Source: Chloroflexota bacterium
GTDB taxonomy: Bacteria; Chloroflexota; Dehalococcoidia; DSTF01; JACRBR01
Assembly: GCA_016213125.1 (NCBI GenBank)
Contig: JACRBR010000075.1
Span: 1-8,548 of the forward strand
DNA: 8,548 nucleotides
Direction: 5' to 3'
This document shows, one piece after another, positions 1 to 4,543 of this stretch. Under the pieces are notes generated by a model that was not told where the DNA came from, did not search any database, and saw only the letters and a list, made by a program, of their open reading frames with translations. The position numbers and the translations under genes are program-made. The stretch's first letter is position 1. Every line of letters begins with the position of its first letter.

Positions 1-795
1 GCTTACAGTGGAGGCCCGCCGCGACAAAACATCCTCGCGCGGTTCCTGGCGCCCGGAGATGCCGCCGATCCGGTGTCGGAACAGATCCTGATCGCGCAGG
101 CTGACCCCTACTCGAACCACAACGGCGGCGGACTGGAGTTCGGGCCGGACGGATACCTGTATCTCGGCATCGGCGACGGCGGCTCGGGCGGCGACCCGCA
201 CGACAACGGCCAGAATACGGGCACCCTCCTGGGCAAGGTCCTGCGTATCGACGTCTCCGGCGAGACCTATGCCTCGCCACCGGACAACCCCTTCGCCAGA
301 GGAGGCGGGCGGCCCGAGATCTTCGCGTACGGCTTCCGGAACCCCTGGCGCATCACGTTCGATCGCGAGACGGGCGACCTGTGGGCGGGTGACGTCGGCC
401 AGGGGGACCGCGAGGAGATCGACCTGGTGACGCTGGGCGGCAACTATGGCTGGAGCATCGTCGAGGGAGACCGGTGCTTCAAGCCGAGGAACGGATGCGA
501 TACGACGGGCCTGACACCACCGCGCATCGTGTACGAGACGCATGCGGACGGGCGCTGCGCGGTCACCGGCGGATACGTCTACCGCGGCGATGCGATGCCG
601 GAGCTGCGAGGCTGGTACGTTTACGGGGACTACTGCTCGGGCACGGTATGGGCGCTCAACAGCGAAGATCCTGCTGCGCAGCCGATACGCCTGTCCGAGA
701 CGGGGAAGAGCATCCCGTCCTTCGCGGAAGATGCCGCCGGAGAGCTGTACCTGGTGACGTTCAACAACGAGATCGCGAAGCTGGTGCACCGGTAG
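1..795 (+). CDS. PQQ-dependent glucose/sorbosone dehydrogenase-family protein, 5'-truncated by the window
   Basis: The frame is open from base 1 to the TAG at 793-795, giving 264 codons. The residues before the GTG at 73 (including YSGGPPRQNILARF) already fit the family, so that GTG is internal and the true start lies left of the window. The family is the six-bladed beta-propeller of soluble PQQ aldose dehydrogenases and HHIP-like proteins, which oxidise sugars in the periplasm or outside the cell. Visible hallmarks are NHNGGGLEFGPDGYLY, with the His that acts as catalytic base in soluble glucose dehydrogenase, then GIGDGG, YGFRNPWR, GDVGQ followed by EEID, and NYGWS. Four cysteines (RCF, GCD, RCAV, YCSG) could form disulfides, which fits an exported protein; the signal peptide would be in the missing N-terminus. 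The fold assignment is firm. The substrate and actual PQQ use are not shown by the sequence. Confidence 0.88.
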   Translation, partial: AYSGGPPRQNILARFLAPGDAADPVSEQILIAQADPYSNHNGGGLEFGPDGYLYLGIGDGGSGGDPHDNGQNTGTLLGKVLRIDVSGETYASPPDNPFARGGGRPEIFAYGFRNPWRITFDRETGDLWAGDVGQGDREEIDLVTLGGNYGWSIVEGDRCFKPRNGCDTTGLTPPRIVYETHADGRCAVTGGYVYRGDAMPELRGWYVYGDYCSGTVWALNSEDPAAQPIRLSETGKSIPSFAEDAAGELYLVTFNNEIAKLVHR

Positions 796-833
796 GGCCG
801 CGCGGTCATGTGGCGTGCCGGAAGCTGGACTGT

Positions 834-839
834 TACAAT
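834..839 (+). promoter_or_regulatory. Candidate -10 box for the tRNA cluster
   Basis: TACAAT, preceded by TGT, matches five of six -10 consensus positions. It lies 24 nt before the mature 5' end of tRNA-Leu, in the short gap after the dehydrogenase gene. No good -35 hexamer is visible 16-18 bp upstream (TGGCGT at 811-816). The call rests on the -10 match and its position. Confidence 0.45.
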
Positions 840-863
840 TCGCCACGTTCACGCGCGACAGAC

Positions 864-949
864 GCCGAGGTGGCGGAACGGCAGACGCGCTACGTTCAGG
901 GCGTAGTGTCCGCAAGGGCGTGCGGGTTCAAATCCCGCCCTCGGCACCA
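864..949 (+). tRNA. tRNA-Leu (anticodon CAG)
   Basis: The sequence folds as a class II tRNA. The acceptor GCCGAGG pairs with CCTCGGC (939-945). The anticodon stem CTACG/CGTAG encloses the loop TTCAGGG, with anticodon CAG reading CUG codons. A long variable arm (GTCC-GCAA-GGGC) is typical of leucine and serine tRNAs, and the T arm is GCGGG-TTCAAAT-CCCGC. Discriminator A946 is the leucine identity base, and CCA (947-949) is encoded. It is the first of three tRNAs on this strand, 29 nt before the next, and they are probably cotranscribed. Confidence 0.97.
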
Positions 950-978
950 TTCACAACCGCATACGTGATGCGCATCAC

Positions 979-1054
979 GCGCTTGTAGCTCAGTGGATAG
1001 AGCGCTACCCTGCGGAGGTAGAGGCCGTGGGTTCGAGTCCCGCCAAGCGCGCCA
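979..1054 (+). tRNA. tRNA-Arg (anticodon GCG)
   Basis: The cloverleaf is complete over 76 nt. The acceptor GCGCTTG pairs with CAAGCGC (1044-1050). The D arm starts GCTC at 988. The anticodon stem CTACC/GGTAG encloses CTGCGGA, anticodon GCG, which reads CGC and, if the first base is read loosely, CGU. The T arm is GTGGG-TTCGAGT-CCCGC. CCA is encoded at 1052-1054 after discriminator G. Many bacteria decode CGN mainly with an ACG (inosine) tRNA-Arg, so a GCG tRNA is a small departure from that pattern. It is the middle gene of the three-tRNA cluster. Confidence 0.95.
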
Positions 1055-1100
1055 CTCTCTTTCACAGCCCGCCGCGGCAGCCAGCAATGTGAAGGAACCC

Positions 1101-1176
1101 GGCAGCGTAGCTCAGGGGTTAGAGCAACCGGCTCATAATCGGTAGGTCGTTGGTTCGAATCCAACCGCTGCTACCA
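1101..1176 (+). tRNA. CAT-anticodon tRNA: elongator tRNA-Met or tRNA-Ile2
   Basis: The cloverleaf is complete over 76 nt with acceptor GGCAGCG/CGCTGCT, anticodon stem ACCGG/TCGGT around CTCATAA (anticodon CAT), T arm GTTGG-TTCGAAT-CCAAC and encoded CCA (1174-1176). It is not initiator tRNA: the first pair is G-T rather than the C-A mismatch, and the GGG/CCC pairs of the initiator anticodon stem are absent. Elongator Met and the lysidine-modified Ile2 tRNA share the CAT anticodon, and I cannot separate them by eye. Last gene of the cluster, 12 nt before a terminator stem. Confidence 0.94.
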
Positions 1177-1187
1177 GCCAAACAACG

Positions 1188-1211
1188 AAGCGGCCCTCGT
1201 GGCCGCTTTTT
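1188..1211 (+). terminator. Rho-independent terminator after the tRNA cluster
   Basis: AAGCGGCC (1188-1195) and GGCCGCTT (1201-1208) form an 8-bp stem around the loop CTCGT, and a five-T run (1207-1211) overlaps the end of the stem. It lies 12 nt after the third tRNA and ends the tRNA transcript. The converging glycosyltransferase gene stops 16 nt away. On the minus strand the same stem is followed only by TTCGTTG, so it may act weakly in that direction too. Confidence 0.9.
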
Positions 1212-1226
1212 CGCGCCCCGAGCCGC

Positions 1227-2330
1227 TCAGGCAGCCCGCAGGTCGGCGGGAATCTGCGGCCGGCCCACCAACGCCGCGAACCGCTCGGCGTAGACCTCGG
1301 CGACGGCGTCCCAGGTCCACTGCCGCAGCGTGTAGCGGGCGAAGTCCTCGCCAAGAGCGTGGCGCTGGACGGCCGGCAGTCCCATCACCTGGCTCAGTGT
1401 GTGGACGAAGGCGCGCTCGTCTGGCTCTACCACGAACGCGTTGCGTTCATGGGCCAGCACCGGGCTGTCCGCCTCTCCGCAGGTCACAACCGGGACGCCG
1501 CCCATCGCCAGCGCCAACGCCAGGTCCGTTGGCGAGGCGCCGTCCAGGCCGCCGATCCCAGACGGCACGACGAAGGCGTCGACGCAACGCGCCACCGCGG
1601 CGATGGTGTCGCCATCGAGGCGACCCTGGTAGACGCGGAAGTCCGTCTCCATGCCGCGGGCGCCGAACAGCAGCCGCGCGTATCGCCGGCTGGGGGCCCC
1701 AAACACCAGGCACAGCGGGCCGCCGTCGACAAGCGGCATGATGGCGTCGCGAAACCAGCGCAGGTCGCGGCGGTCCGCCGGCCAGGGCACGCCGATGACG
1801 AGGCGTCCCGGCCGGACGCCCTTCAATGCGCGAGTGACGGCCGCCATGCGATCTTTCCGCGGCCACGGCAGCGGTTGCGCCGCCGGCGGCACCACGGTCA
1901 CGTCCAGCCTGGGCGCCCGGGTGCGGAGGGCAGCGGCAACGGCCGGCTCCGTGACAAAGGCGAGGTCCAACTGCGGCAGCACGGCGGCCGTCCGAGGCCA
2001 TCCGCGCGTAACCCGCACATCTCCCGAGGTCAGCGAGACCGTCGCGGGCAGCCCCTTCTTCGCGCGCATCCAACGCCCGACTGTGGCATGCCGCGCATCG
2101 AGAATGTGCACCAGCTCCGCGTCGTGCGCCCGGACTTCGCGCAGTGTGCGCATCAGCACGCCCGGCGCGGACCATGGCGCTTGGCTGGTCTCGACCAGCC
2201 GCAGGTCGGCACGCTGCCGAAGCGCCTCCAGCATGCCAGCTCCGGCCATGCCCAGGGGATCGCGGTAGCAGCCCACGGCGACAACGCGCGGGTGATCGGC
2301 CGGGCGAAACAGCGGCACCGGTTTGCTCAT
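1227..2330 (-). CDS. GT-B fold glycosyltransferase (GT4-like)
   Basis: The protein has 367 residues, the usual size for family 4 glycosyltransferases, with no signal peptide or membrane segment; a cytoplasmic or membrane-peripheral sugar transferase is expected. The N-terminal Rossmann half begins RVVAVGCYRD (about 15-24) and includes LVHILDARHATVGRWMRAKK (73-92), matching the acceptor-side beta-alpha unit. The C-terminal half starts near RLVIGVPWP (176-184). The nucleotide-sugar motif region is at about 252-303: DAFVVPSGIGG, then ASPTDLALALAMGGVPVVTCG, then a segment ending NAFVVEPD. The first glutamate of the usual EX7E motif is replaced (LALAMGG where LEAMACG is typical), so donor handling may be atypical. 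No other sugar gene adjoins it. ATG 2330 is chosen because a -10-like box lies 7 nt upstream; no Shine-Dalgarno is visible. Donor and acceptor are unknown. Confidence 0.8.
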   Translation of the reverse strand: MSKPVPLFRPADHPRVVAVGCYRDPLGMAGAGMLEALRQRADLRLVETSQAPWSAPGVLMRTLREVRAHDAELVHILDARHATVGRWMRAKKGLPATVSLTSGDVRVTRGWPRTAAVLPQLDLAFVTEPAVAAALRTRAPRLDVTVVPPAAQPLPWPRKDRMAAVTRALKGVRPGRLVIGVPWPADRRDLRWFRDAIMPLVDGGPLCLVFGAPSRRYARLLFGARGMETDFRVYQGRLDGDTIAAVARCVDAFVVPSGIGGLDGASPTDLALALAMGGVPVVTCGEADSPVLAHERNAFVVEPDERAFVHTLSQVMGLPAVQRHALGEDFARYTLRQWTWDAVAEVYAERFAALVGRPQIPADLRAA

Positions 2331-2349
2331 CGGGCTGAGTATCGGGCTG
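2329..2349 (-). repeat. 9-bp direct repeat overlapping the glycosyltransferase start
   Basis: ATCGGGCTG occurs at 2329-2337 and 2341-2349 (plus-strand reading), a 12-bp period. Read on the minus strand, one copy of CAGCCCGAT runs into the -10-like box and the other runs into the ATG. This is a possible operator, or a local duplication. Confidence 0.5.
2338..2343 (-). promoter_or_regulatory. Candidate -10 box of the glycosyltransferase gene
   Basis: GATACT on the minus strand (four of six consensus positions) ends exactly 7 nt before ATG 2330, so transcription would begin at or next to the start codon. The -35 position (GTTCCT, 2361-2366) is weak. The call rests on the same spacing recurring at other genes here. 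Confidence 0.35.
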
Positions 2350-2411
2350 TGGTGTCAGTGAGGAACAGTAGGTGAATCCCCGAAGGCCCCGCCACGGCGC
2401 ATGGAAAACGA

Positions 2412-2423
2412 CCGGCGCGCCGG
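2412..2423 (-). terminator. Weak terminator-like palindrome after the hypothetical gene
   Basis: CCGGCGCGCCGG is a perfect 12-bp palindrome 9 nt beyond the TAG of the hypothetical gene. On the minus strand it is followed by TCGTTTTCC. The stem can only be about 4 bp once a loop is allowed and the T-run is broken, so termination here is uncertain. Confidence 0.3.
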
Positions 2424-2432
2424 AGAGCCGAG

Positions 2433-2900
2433 CTATCGGGTCGAAGAGCGGAAGTGGTCCTGCACAATGGCGGCGGCGGCGGCCCGCGCATAGCCCTGCG
2501 TGAGCTGGCGCTGCAGCTCGTCGACGCTGGTCCAGATGCGGCGCTGGCCCAGCGGGCGATGATACACACCCTCCACCTCCCGTACCGCCACGCCGCTCGC
2601 GTCAAGCTCGTAGCGGATAGACCGGCCGGAGGGGCGCAGGCAGAACATGGCCCGCGGCTGCACACCGCCAAGTTCGCACTCAACGCTGCAGTTCACGTCC
2701 TGGGCCTTCGCGAAGTCCGCGACCTCGGCAAACGCCGGCTGTATGACGGTCTGGATCATCCTGCGAAACACCTGGGCCATGGGCGTGCGCACACCGATCG
2801 TGCCACGACGGAGGTCGTACGTCTGGCGCGCATGCAGGATGCGGGCTTTCCAGTCCTCGGCCACGGGGCCACCCCTACCCTTCTGGATCATCATCGGCAT
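2433..2900 (-). CDS. Hypothetical protein, 155 residues
   Basis: I do not recognise this family. The frame gives 155 residues from ATG 2900. Other possible starts are ATG 2894, ATG 2891 and GTG 2864; the last follows a G-rich stretch (GGTAGGGGTGG) and would remove the odd MPMMIQKGRGGP leader. The body looks like helix (about 17-65), then a beta-rich centre (VNCSVECELGG to VREVEGVY, about 69-113) with three cysteines (C71, C75, C87), then a C-terminal helix (VDELQRQLTQGYARAAAAAIVQDHF). There is no signal peptide or membrane segment. It begins 46 nt after the GGDEF-like gene on the same strand, with no promoter or terminator visible between, so the two are probably cotranscribed and may work together. 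That it is a gene is supported by the ordinary composition and secondary-structure pattern of its product; its function is unknown. Confidence 0.6.
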   Translation of the reverse strand: MPMMIQKGRGGPVAEDWKARILHARQTYDLRRGTIGVRTPMAQVFRRMIQTVIQPAFAEVADFAKAQDVNCSVECELGGVQPRAMFCLRPSGRSIRYELDASGVAVREVEGVYHRPLGQRRIWTSVDELQRQLTQGYARAAAAAIVQDHFRSSTR

Positions 2901-2926
2901 GCCGCGCCAATCTTGGACTCGGCCAT
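2891..2926 (-). CDS. Possible 11-codon upstream reading frame between two genes
   Basis: ATG 2926 is preceded by GGGGAG (2930-2935), which resembles a Shine-Dalgarno although the 3-nt spacing is short. The frame encodes MAESKIGAACR and stops at TGA 2893-2891. That stop overlaps ATG 2891 of the downstream hypothetical gene as TGATG, the arrangement used for translational coupling. It begins 20 nt after the stop of the GGDEF-like gene. It may be a coupling leader peptide, an N-terminus thrown out of frame, or chance. Confidence 0.25.
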   Translation of the reverse strand: MAESKIGAACR

Positions 2927-2946
2927 GAACTCCCCGGACTCGCCCC

Positions 2947-3405
2947 TCAGGCCGACCGGTCCGCCTCTGCGCCGGCGGGCGCGTCCTGCCCCCATCCGGT
3001 CGTCAGCAGCGTGGCGATGTCAGCGGCATCCTCCGGGTAGGTCAGGAGGGTCGGCAGCCACCGGACACCGTTGCACCCCGCCGCCGTCATCCGCTCCAGG
3101 ATCCGGTCCCGTGCCTGTTCGGCCGACTCGGCGTTCTGATGCGTGAGCAGCACTGCAACCCGGCCTGGCGCGATGATACCGCCGAGATCCGTGCTCCGTA
3201 TGGCCTGCGGGACGGTGGATCCGGCCTCCTCCAACTGACGCAGCGGCTTGCCCGCCGGAGCCTCGACCTCGCCCTCCAGCAGGAGCAGGGCAAATGGCGT
3301 GCTGTAGCGGGTCGAGCGATTGACTTCGTCCAAGACGCGCAGCCAGAAGTACCAGGCAACATGAAGGCCCGTGCCGCTGTCGATGAGGATCCACATCTGC
3401 TCCAT
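2947..3405 (-). CDS. Stand-alone GGDEF-fold protein lacking the GGDEF signature
   Basis: The 152-residue product aligns by eye with a diguanylate cyclase (GGDEF) domain. DSGTGLHVAWYFWLRVLDEVNRSTRY (9-34) matches the D-x-LTGL-xNR opening and first helix. PFALLLLEGEV (37-47) matches the first beta strand that carries the metal site. IRSTDLGGIIAPGRVAVLLTH (69-89) matches the R-x-D ... R-x-GGDEF-AVLL segment, but APGRV (79-83) stands where GGDEF should be. NAESAEQARDRILERM (91-106) matches the following helix. The catalytic acid is gone, so cyclic di-GMP synthesis is not expected; GTP binding, another ligand or a scaffold role are possible. There is no sensor or membrane domain. It heads a likely two-gene operon with the hypothetical gene downstream and diverges from the 3534 gene. 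ATG 3405 is chosen because a -10-like box lies 7 nt upstream; ATG 3396 (preceded by GGAG) is an alternative. Confidence 0.7.
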   Translation of the reverse strand: MEQMWILIDSGTGLHVAWYFWLRVLDEVNRSTRYSTPFALLLLEGEVEAPAGKPLRQLEEAGSTVPQAIRSTDLGGIIAPGRVAVLLTHQNAESAEQARDRILERMTAAGCNGVRWLPTLLTYPEDAADIATLLTTGWGQDAPAGAEADRSA

Positions 3406-3412
3406 CTGGGGA

Positions 3413-3441
3413 ATTGTCGGCGGTAGATTCGGGCCAGTGCA
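3413..3441 (-). promoter_or_regulatory. Candidate promoter of the GGDEF-like gene
   Basis: On the minus strand GACAAT (3413-3418; four of six consensus positions) lies 17 bp from TGCACT (3436-3441; three of six). The -10 ends 7 nt before ATG 3405, so the message would start close to the start codon. The spacer contains the word GAATCTACCG, which recurs in the divergent promoter. Confidence 0.4.
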
Positions 3442-3518
3442 GGGCGGAACGGTATCCCAGCCTCGTTATGTCCTTGCGGACCGATTCGGCGGTGGAATTG
3501 CCCGACTCCGGTAGATTC
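3421..3518. repeat. 10-bp word repeated in the divergent intergenic region
   Basis: CGGTAGATTC is found at 3421-3430 and 3509-3518. Each copy is 2 bp from the candidate -10 box of one divergent gene (3413-3418 minus; 3521-3526 plus). Because the promoters face apart, the word is in opposite orientation relative to the two transcripts. Possible shared operator; chance is not excluded. Confidence 0.4.
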
Positions 3519-3526
3519 CCTAAGCT
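3498..3526 (+). promoter_or_regulatory. Candidate promoter of the 3534 gene
   Basis: TTGCCC (3498-3503; four of six -35 positions) and TAAGCT (3521-3526; TAnnnT pattern) are 17 bp apart. The -10 ends 7 nt before ATG 3534, so the transcript would be leaderless or nearly so. TAGATT (3512-3517) is an alternative -10, giving a leader of about 10 nt. Confidence 0.45.
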
Positions 3527-3533
3527 CTCCCCG

Positions 3534-3851
3534 ATGGAGTTCACACCGATCAAGGGCAGGCGCGTGCCTCTCCCGCCCGGCCACGTGGCGGCGAAGCTGC
3601 CACCCGAGCTCTGGCAGCCGTACAAGCGCCTCCACGCGCAATACCAGGCCTACCTCTCGGGCATGCCGATGCTTGCCGAGCGCGACTTCGACGGGAAGCG
3701 CTCCGTGAAGATGACGCCGAAGCAGCTCCGGGCGCTGAACGCCGCCTTCGGGGCGCTCTTCGAATCGGGAACCGGGGACGCGGGCACAGTCTTTGAAGCA
3801 CAGGAGGACGCCCGGACCCGGCTGTTCAAGCGCCTTCAGTACCTTTCCTAG
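3534..3851 (+). CDS. Small hypothetical protein, 105 residues
   Basis: I do not recognise a family. The reading frame extends upstream to a TTG at 3414, but that segment overlaps the intergenic promoters and encodes an unconvincing sequence. ATG 3534 is preferred because a candidate promoter with 17-bp spacing ends 7 nt before it. The product is soluble, basic at its N-terminus (PIKGRRVPLPPGH) and otherwise helix-rich: LPPELWQPYKRLHAQYQAYLS (about 22-42), then MTPKQLRALNAAFGALFESG (60-79), then a C-terminal helix with EAQEDARTRLFKRLQYLS (88-105). The central DFDGKRSVKMTPKQL reads as a turn leading into a helix. There is no signal peptide, transmembrane segment or metal-site pattern. It diverges from the GGDEF-like gene and lies 132 nt before the NTF2-like gene, which appears to have its own promoter. 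Function is unknown; the ORF is probably real. Confidence 0.6.
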   Translation: MEFTPIKGRRVPLPPGHVAAKLPPELWQPYKRLHAQYQAYLSGMPMLAERDFDGKRSVKMTPKQLRALNAAFGALFESGTGDAGTVFEAQEDARTRLFKRLQYLS

Positions 3852-3873
3852 CACGAAACTGTCCGAATCCAGG

Positions 3874-3888
3874 CTTATGTCTAATAAG
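3874..3888. repeat. Small inverted repeat upstream of the NTF2-like gene
   Basis: CTTAT (3874-3878) and ATAAG (3884-3888) are perfect 5-bp arms around GTCTA. They lie in the AT-richer stretch after the 3534 gene and about 30 bp upstream of the candidate -10 of the next gene. Too short to be a clear terminator; possible operator half-sites. Confidence 0.25.
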
Positions 3889-3916
3889 GACGTCGCCTGT
3901 AAGATTGGTGGTGCGA

Positions 3917-3922
3917 TACACT
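3917..3922 (+). promoter_or_regulatory. Candidate -10 box of the NTF2-like gene
   Basis: TACACT (four of six consensus positions) lies 61 nt before ATG 3984, in the only AT-richer part of this intergenic gap. The -35 position (GCCTGT, 3894-3899) is poor. If real, the mRNA has a leader of about 55 nt, unlike the leaderless pattern proposed for its neighbours. Confidence 0.3.
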
Positions 3923-3964
3923 GCGCCCATTAACTCGGATCCCCGCCGTCGCCGGGAGCAGTTA

Positions 3965-3976
3965 CCCCCAGGGGGA
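3965..3976 (+). promoter_or_regulatory. Ribosome-binding site inside a C5-A-G5 inverted repeat
   Basis: GGGGGA (3971-3976) lies 7 nt before ATG 3984, a plausible Shine-Dalgarno and the clearest one in the window. It directly follows CCCCCA, giving CCCCC-A-GGGGG (3965-3975). The single-base centre makes a tight RNA hairpin unlikely, but the run of C could compete for the ribosome-binding site. Confidence 0.5.
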
Positions 3977-3983
3977 CGGTTCC

Positions 3984-4448
3984 ATGCCTGAAACAGTGCC
4001 GGGCAAAGTCCTCGCAGCCTTGAAGGGGCGCAAATTCACCGCGCTCAGCAAGCTGTTCGCGCCCAAGTGCGACTTCCAGGCCTGGACCCCAAGCGGCCGC
4101 TGGATCGCGGAGGACGCGGCCACCATCGCCAAGATCGCGGAAGTCTGGTTCTCGCCCGGGGCAGGTAACTGCACGGTTATGTGGAGTACAGAGACCTCCT
4201 CGGCCAAGGCCGCTACCCTCGAGTACGAGATCTGCTGGAAGGCCCCGCCCGACGACTCCCCCCGGATCCTCCGCGATGCCTGGGTCATGACTCTGAAGGA
4301 AGGCAAGATCGCCGCCGTGCGCATCTACAGCCCCGGACTTCACATCGAGTTCCCTGAGGTCGACCTGGAAAAGCAGCGCCGCCAGAAGGGCCTAAGCGGG
4401 GTGAAGATGTCGAATTCGCCGAAGGTCATCACCTCGAAGGCGTCGTAG
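3984..4448 (+). CDS. NTF2-like / SnoaL-like domain protein
   Basis: The 154-residue product has the length and pattern of a single cystatin-like NTF2 fold. An N-terminal helix GKVLAALKGRKFTALSKLFAP (7-27) leads to the first strand CDFQAWTPSGRWI (29-41), where such proteins commonly carry a D-x-x-W near the pocket. DAATIAKIAEVWF (44-56) fits the second helix. The beta sheet follows: NCTVMWSTETSSAKAATLEYEICWKAP (62-88), ILRDAWVMTLKEGKIAAVRIYSPG (95-118). The RDAWVMTLKEGKIAAVRIY stretch is the family's most recognisable part. A basic tail (EKQRRQKGLSG onward) follows. The fold is used by ketosteroid isomerase-like enzymes, polyketide cyclases and non-enzymatic ligand-binding proteins, so no reaction can be assigned. 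ATG 3984 has a good Shine-Dalgarno. The gene converges on the large regulator. Confidence 0.72.
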   Translation: MPETVPGKVLAALKGRKFTALSKLFAPKCDFQAWTPSGRWIAEDAATIAKIAEVWFSPGAGNCTVMWSTETSSAKAATLEYEICWKAPPDDSPRILRDAWVMTLKEGKIAAVRIYSPGLHIEFPEVDLEKQRRQKGLSGVKMSNSPKVITSKAS

Positions 4449-4453
4449 CCCGT

Positions 4454-4467
4454 CAGCCCGTCGGCTG
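4454..4467 (+). other. Short hairpin after the NTF2-like gene
   Basis: CAGCC (4454-4458) and GGCTG (4463-4467) form a 5-bp stem around CGTC, 6 nt beyond the stop codon. It is followed by TTCAGC, not a T-run, so it is at best a weak terminator or a 3'-end stabilising hairpin. Confidence 0.3.
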
Positions 4468-4482
4468 TTCAGCGTGAGCCGC

Positions 4483-4526
4483 GACACGCGCGTGTCAGCC
4501 TGTGGACACGCGCGTGTCAGCCTGTG
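4483..4526. repeat. Two tandem 22-bp units, each led by a perfect 14-bp palindrome
   Basis: Units at 4483-4504 and 4505-4526 are identical. Each begins with GACACGCGCGTGTC, which equals its own reverse complement, followed by AGCCTGTG. Outer arms GAGCC (4476-4480) and GGCTC (4526-4530) can enclose both. The array sits in the 95-bp gap between convergent stop codons (4448 and 4544). There is no T-run, so it is not a classical terminator; possible roles are transcription roadblock, protein-binding site or 3'-end hairpins. Confidence 0.9.
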
Positions 4527-4543
4527 GCTCGGCGGCACCCGCC

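Noticed and set aside
474..968. Plus-strand frame overlapping the dehydrogenase end and tRNA-Leu
   Set aside because: Out-of-frame reading of the dehydrogenase gene that continues into a tRNA; Arg-rich and without motifs.
896..1354. Minus-strand frames over the tRNA cluster, including WRDSNPRP-like and GFEPTTYRL-like peptides
   Set aside because: These are the well-known false proteins produced by translating the antisense strand of tRNA genes.
1359..2375. Plus-strand open frame of 338 codons opposite the glycosyltransferase
   Set aside because: The minus strand encodes a coherent GT-B fold; this frame is rich in Arg, Gln and His with no recognisable motif.
3414..3533. Extended N-terminus (TTG start) for the small plus-strand gene
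   Set aside because: It would place both divergent promoters and the repeated 10-bp word inside the coding sequence, and the residues show no folded-protein character.
3087..3854. Minus-strand open frame of 255 codons across the divergent region
   Set aside because: It overlaps the GGDEF-like gene in another frame and runs antisense through the 3534 gene; its composition is Arg-rich and it shows no fold pattern.
4483..4526. Tandem repeat as a minimal CRISPR array
   Set aside because: The two units abut directly with no spacer and no cas genes are present.
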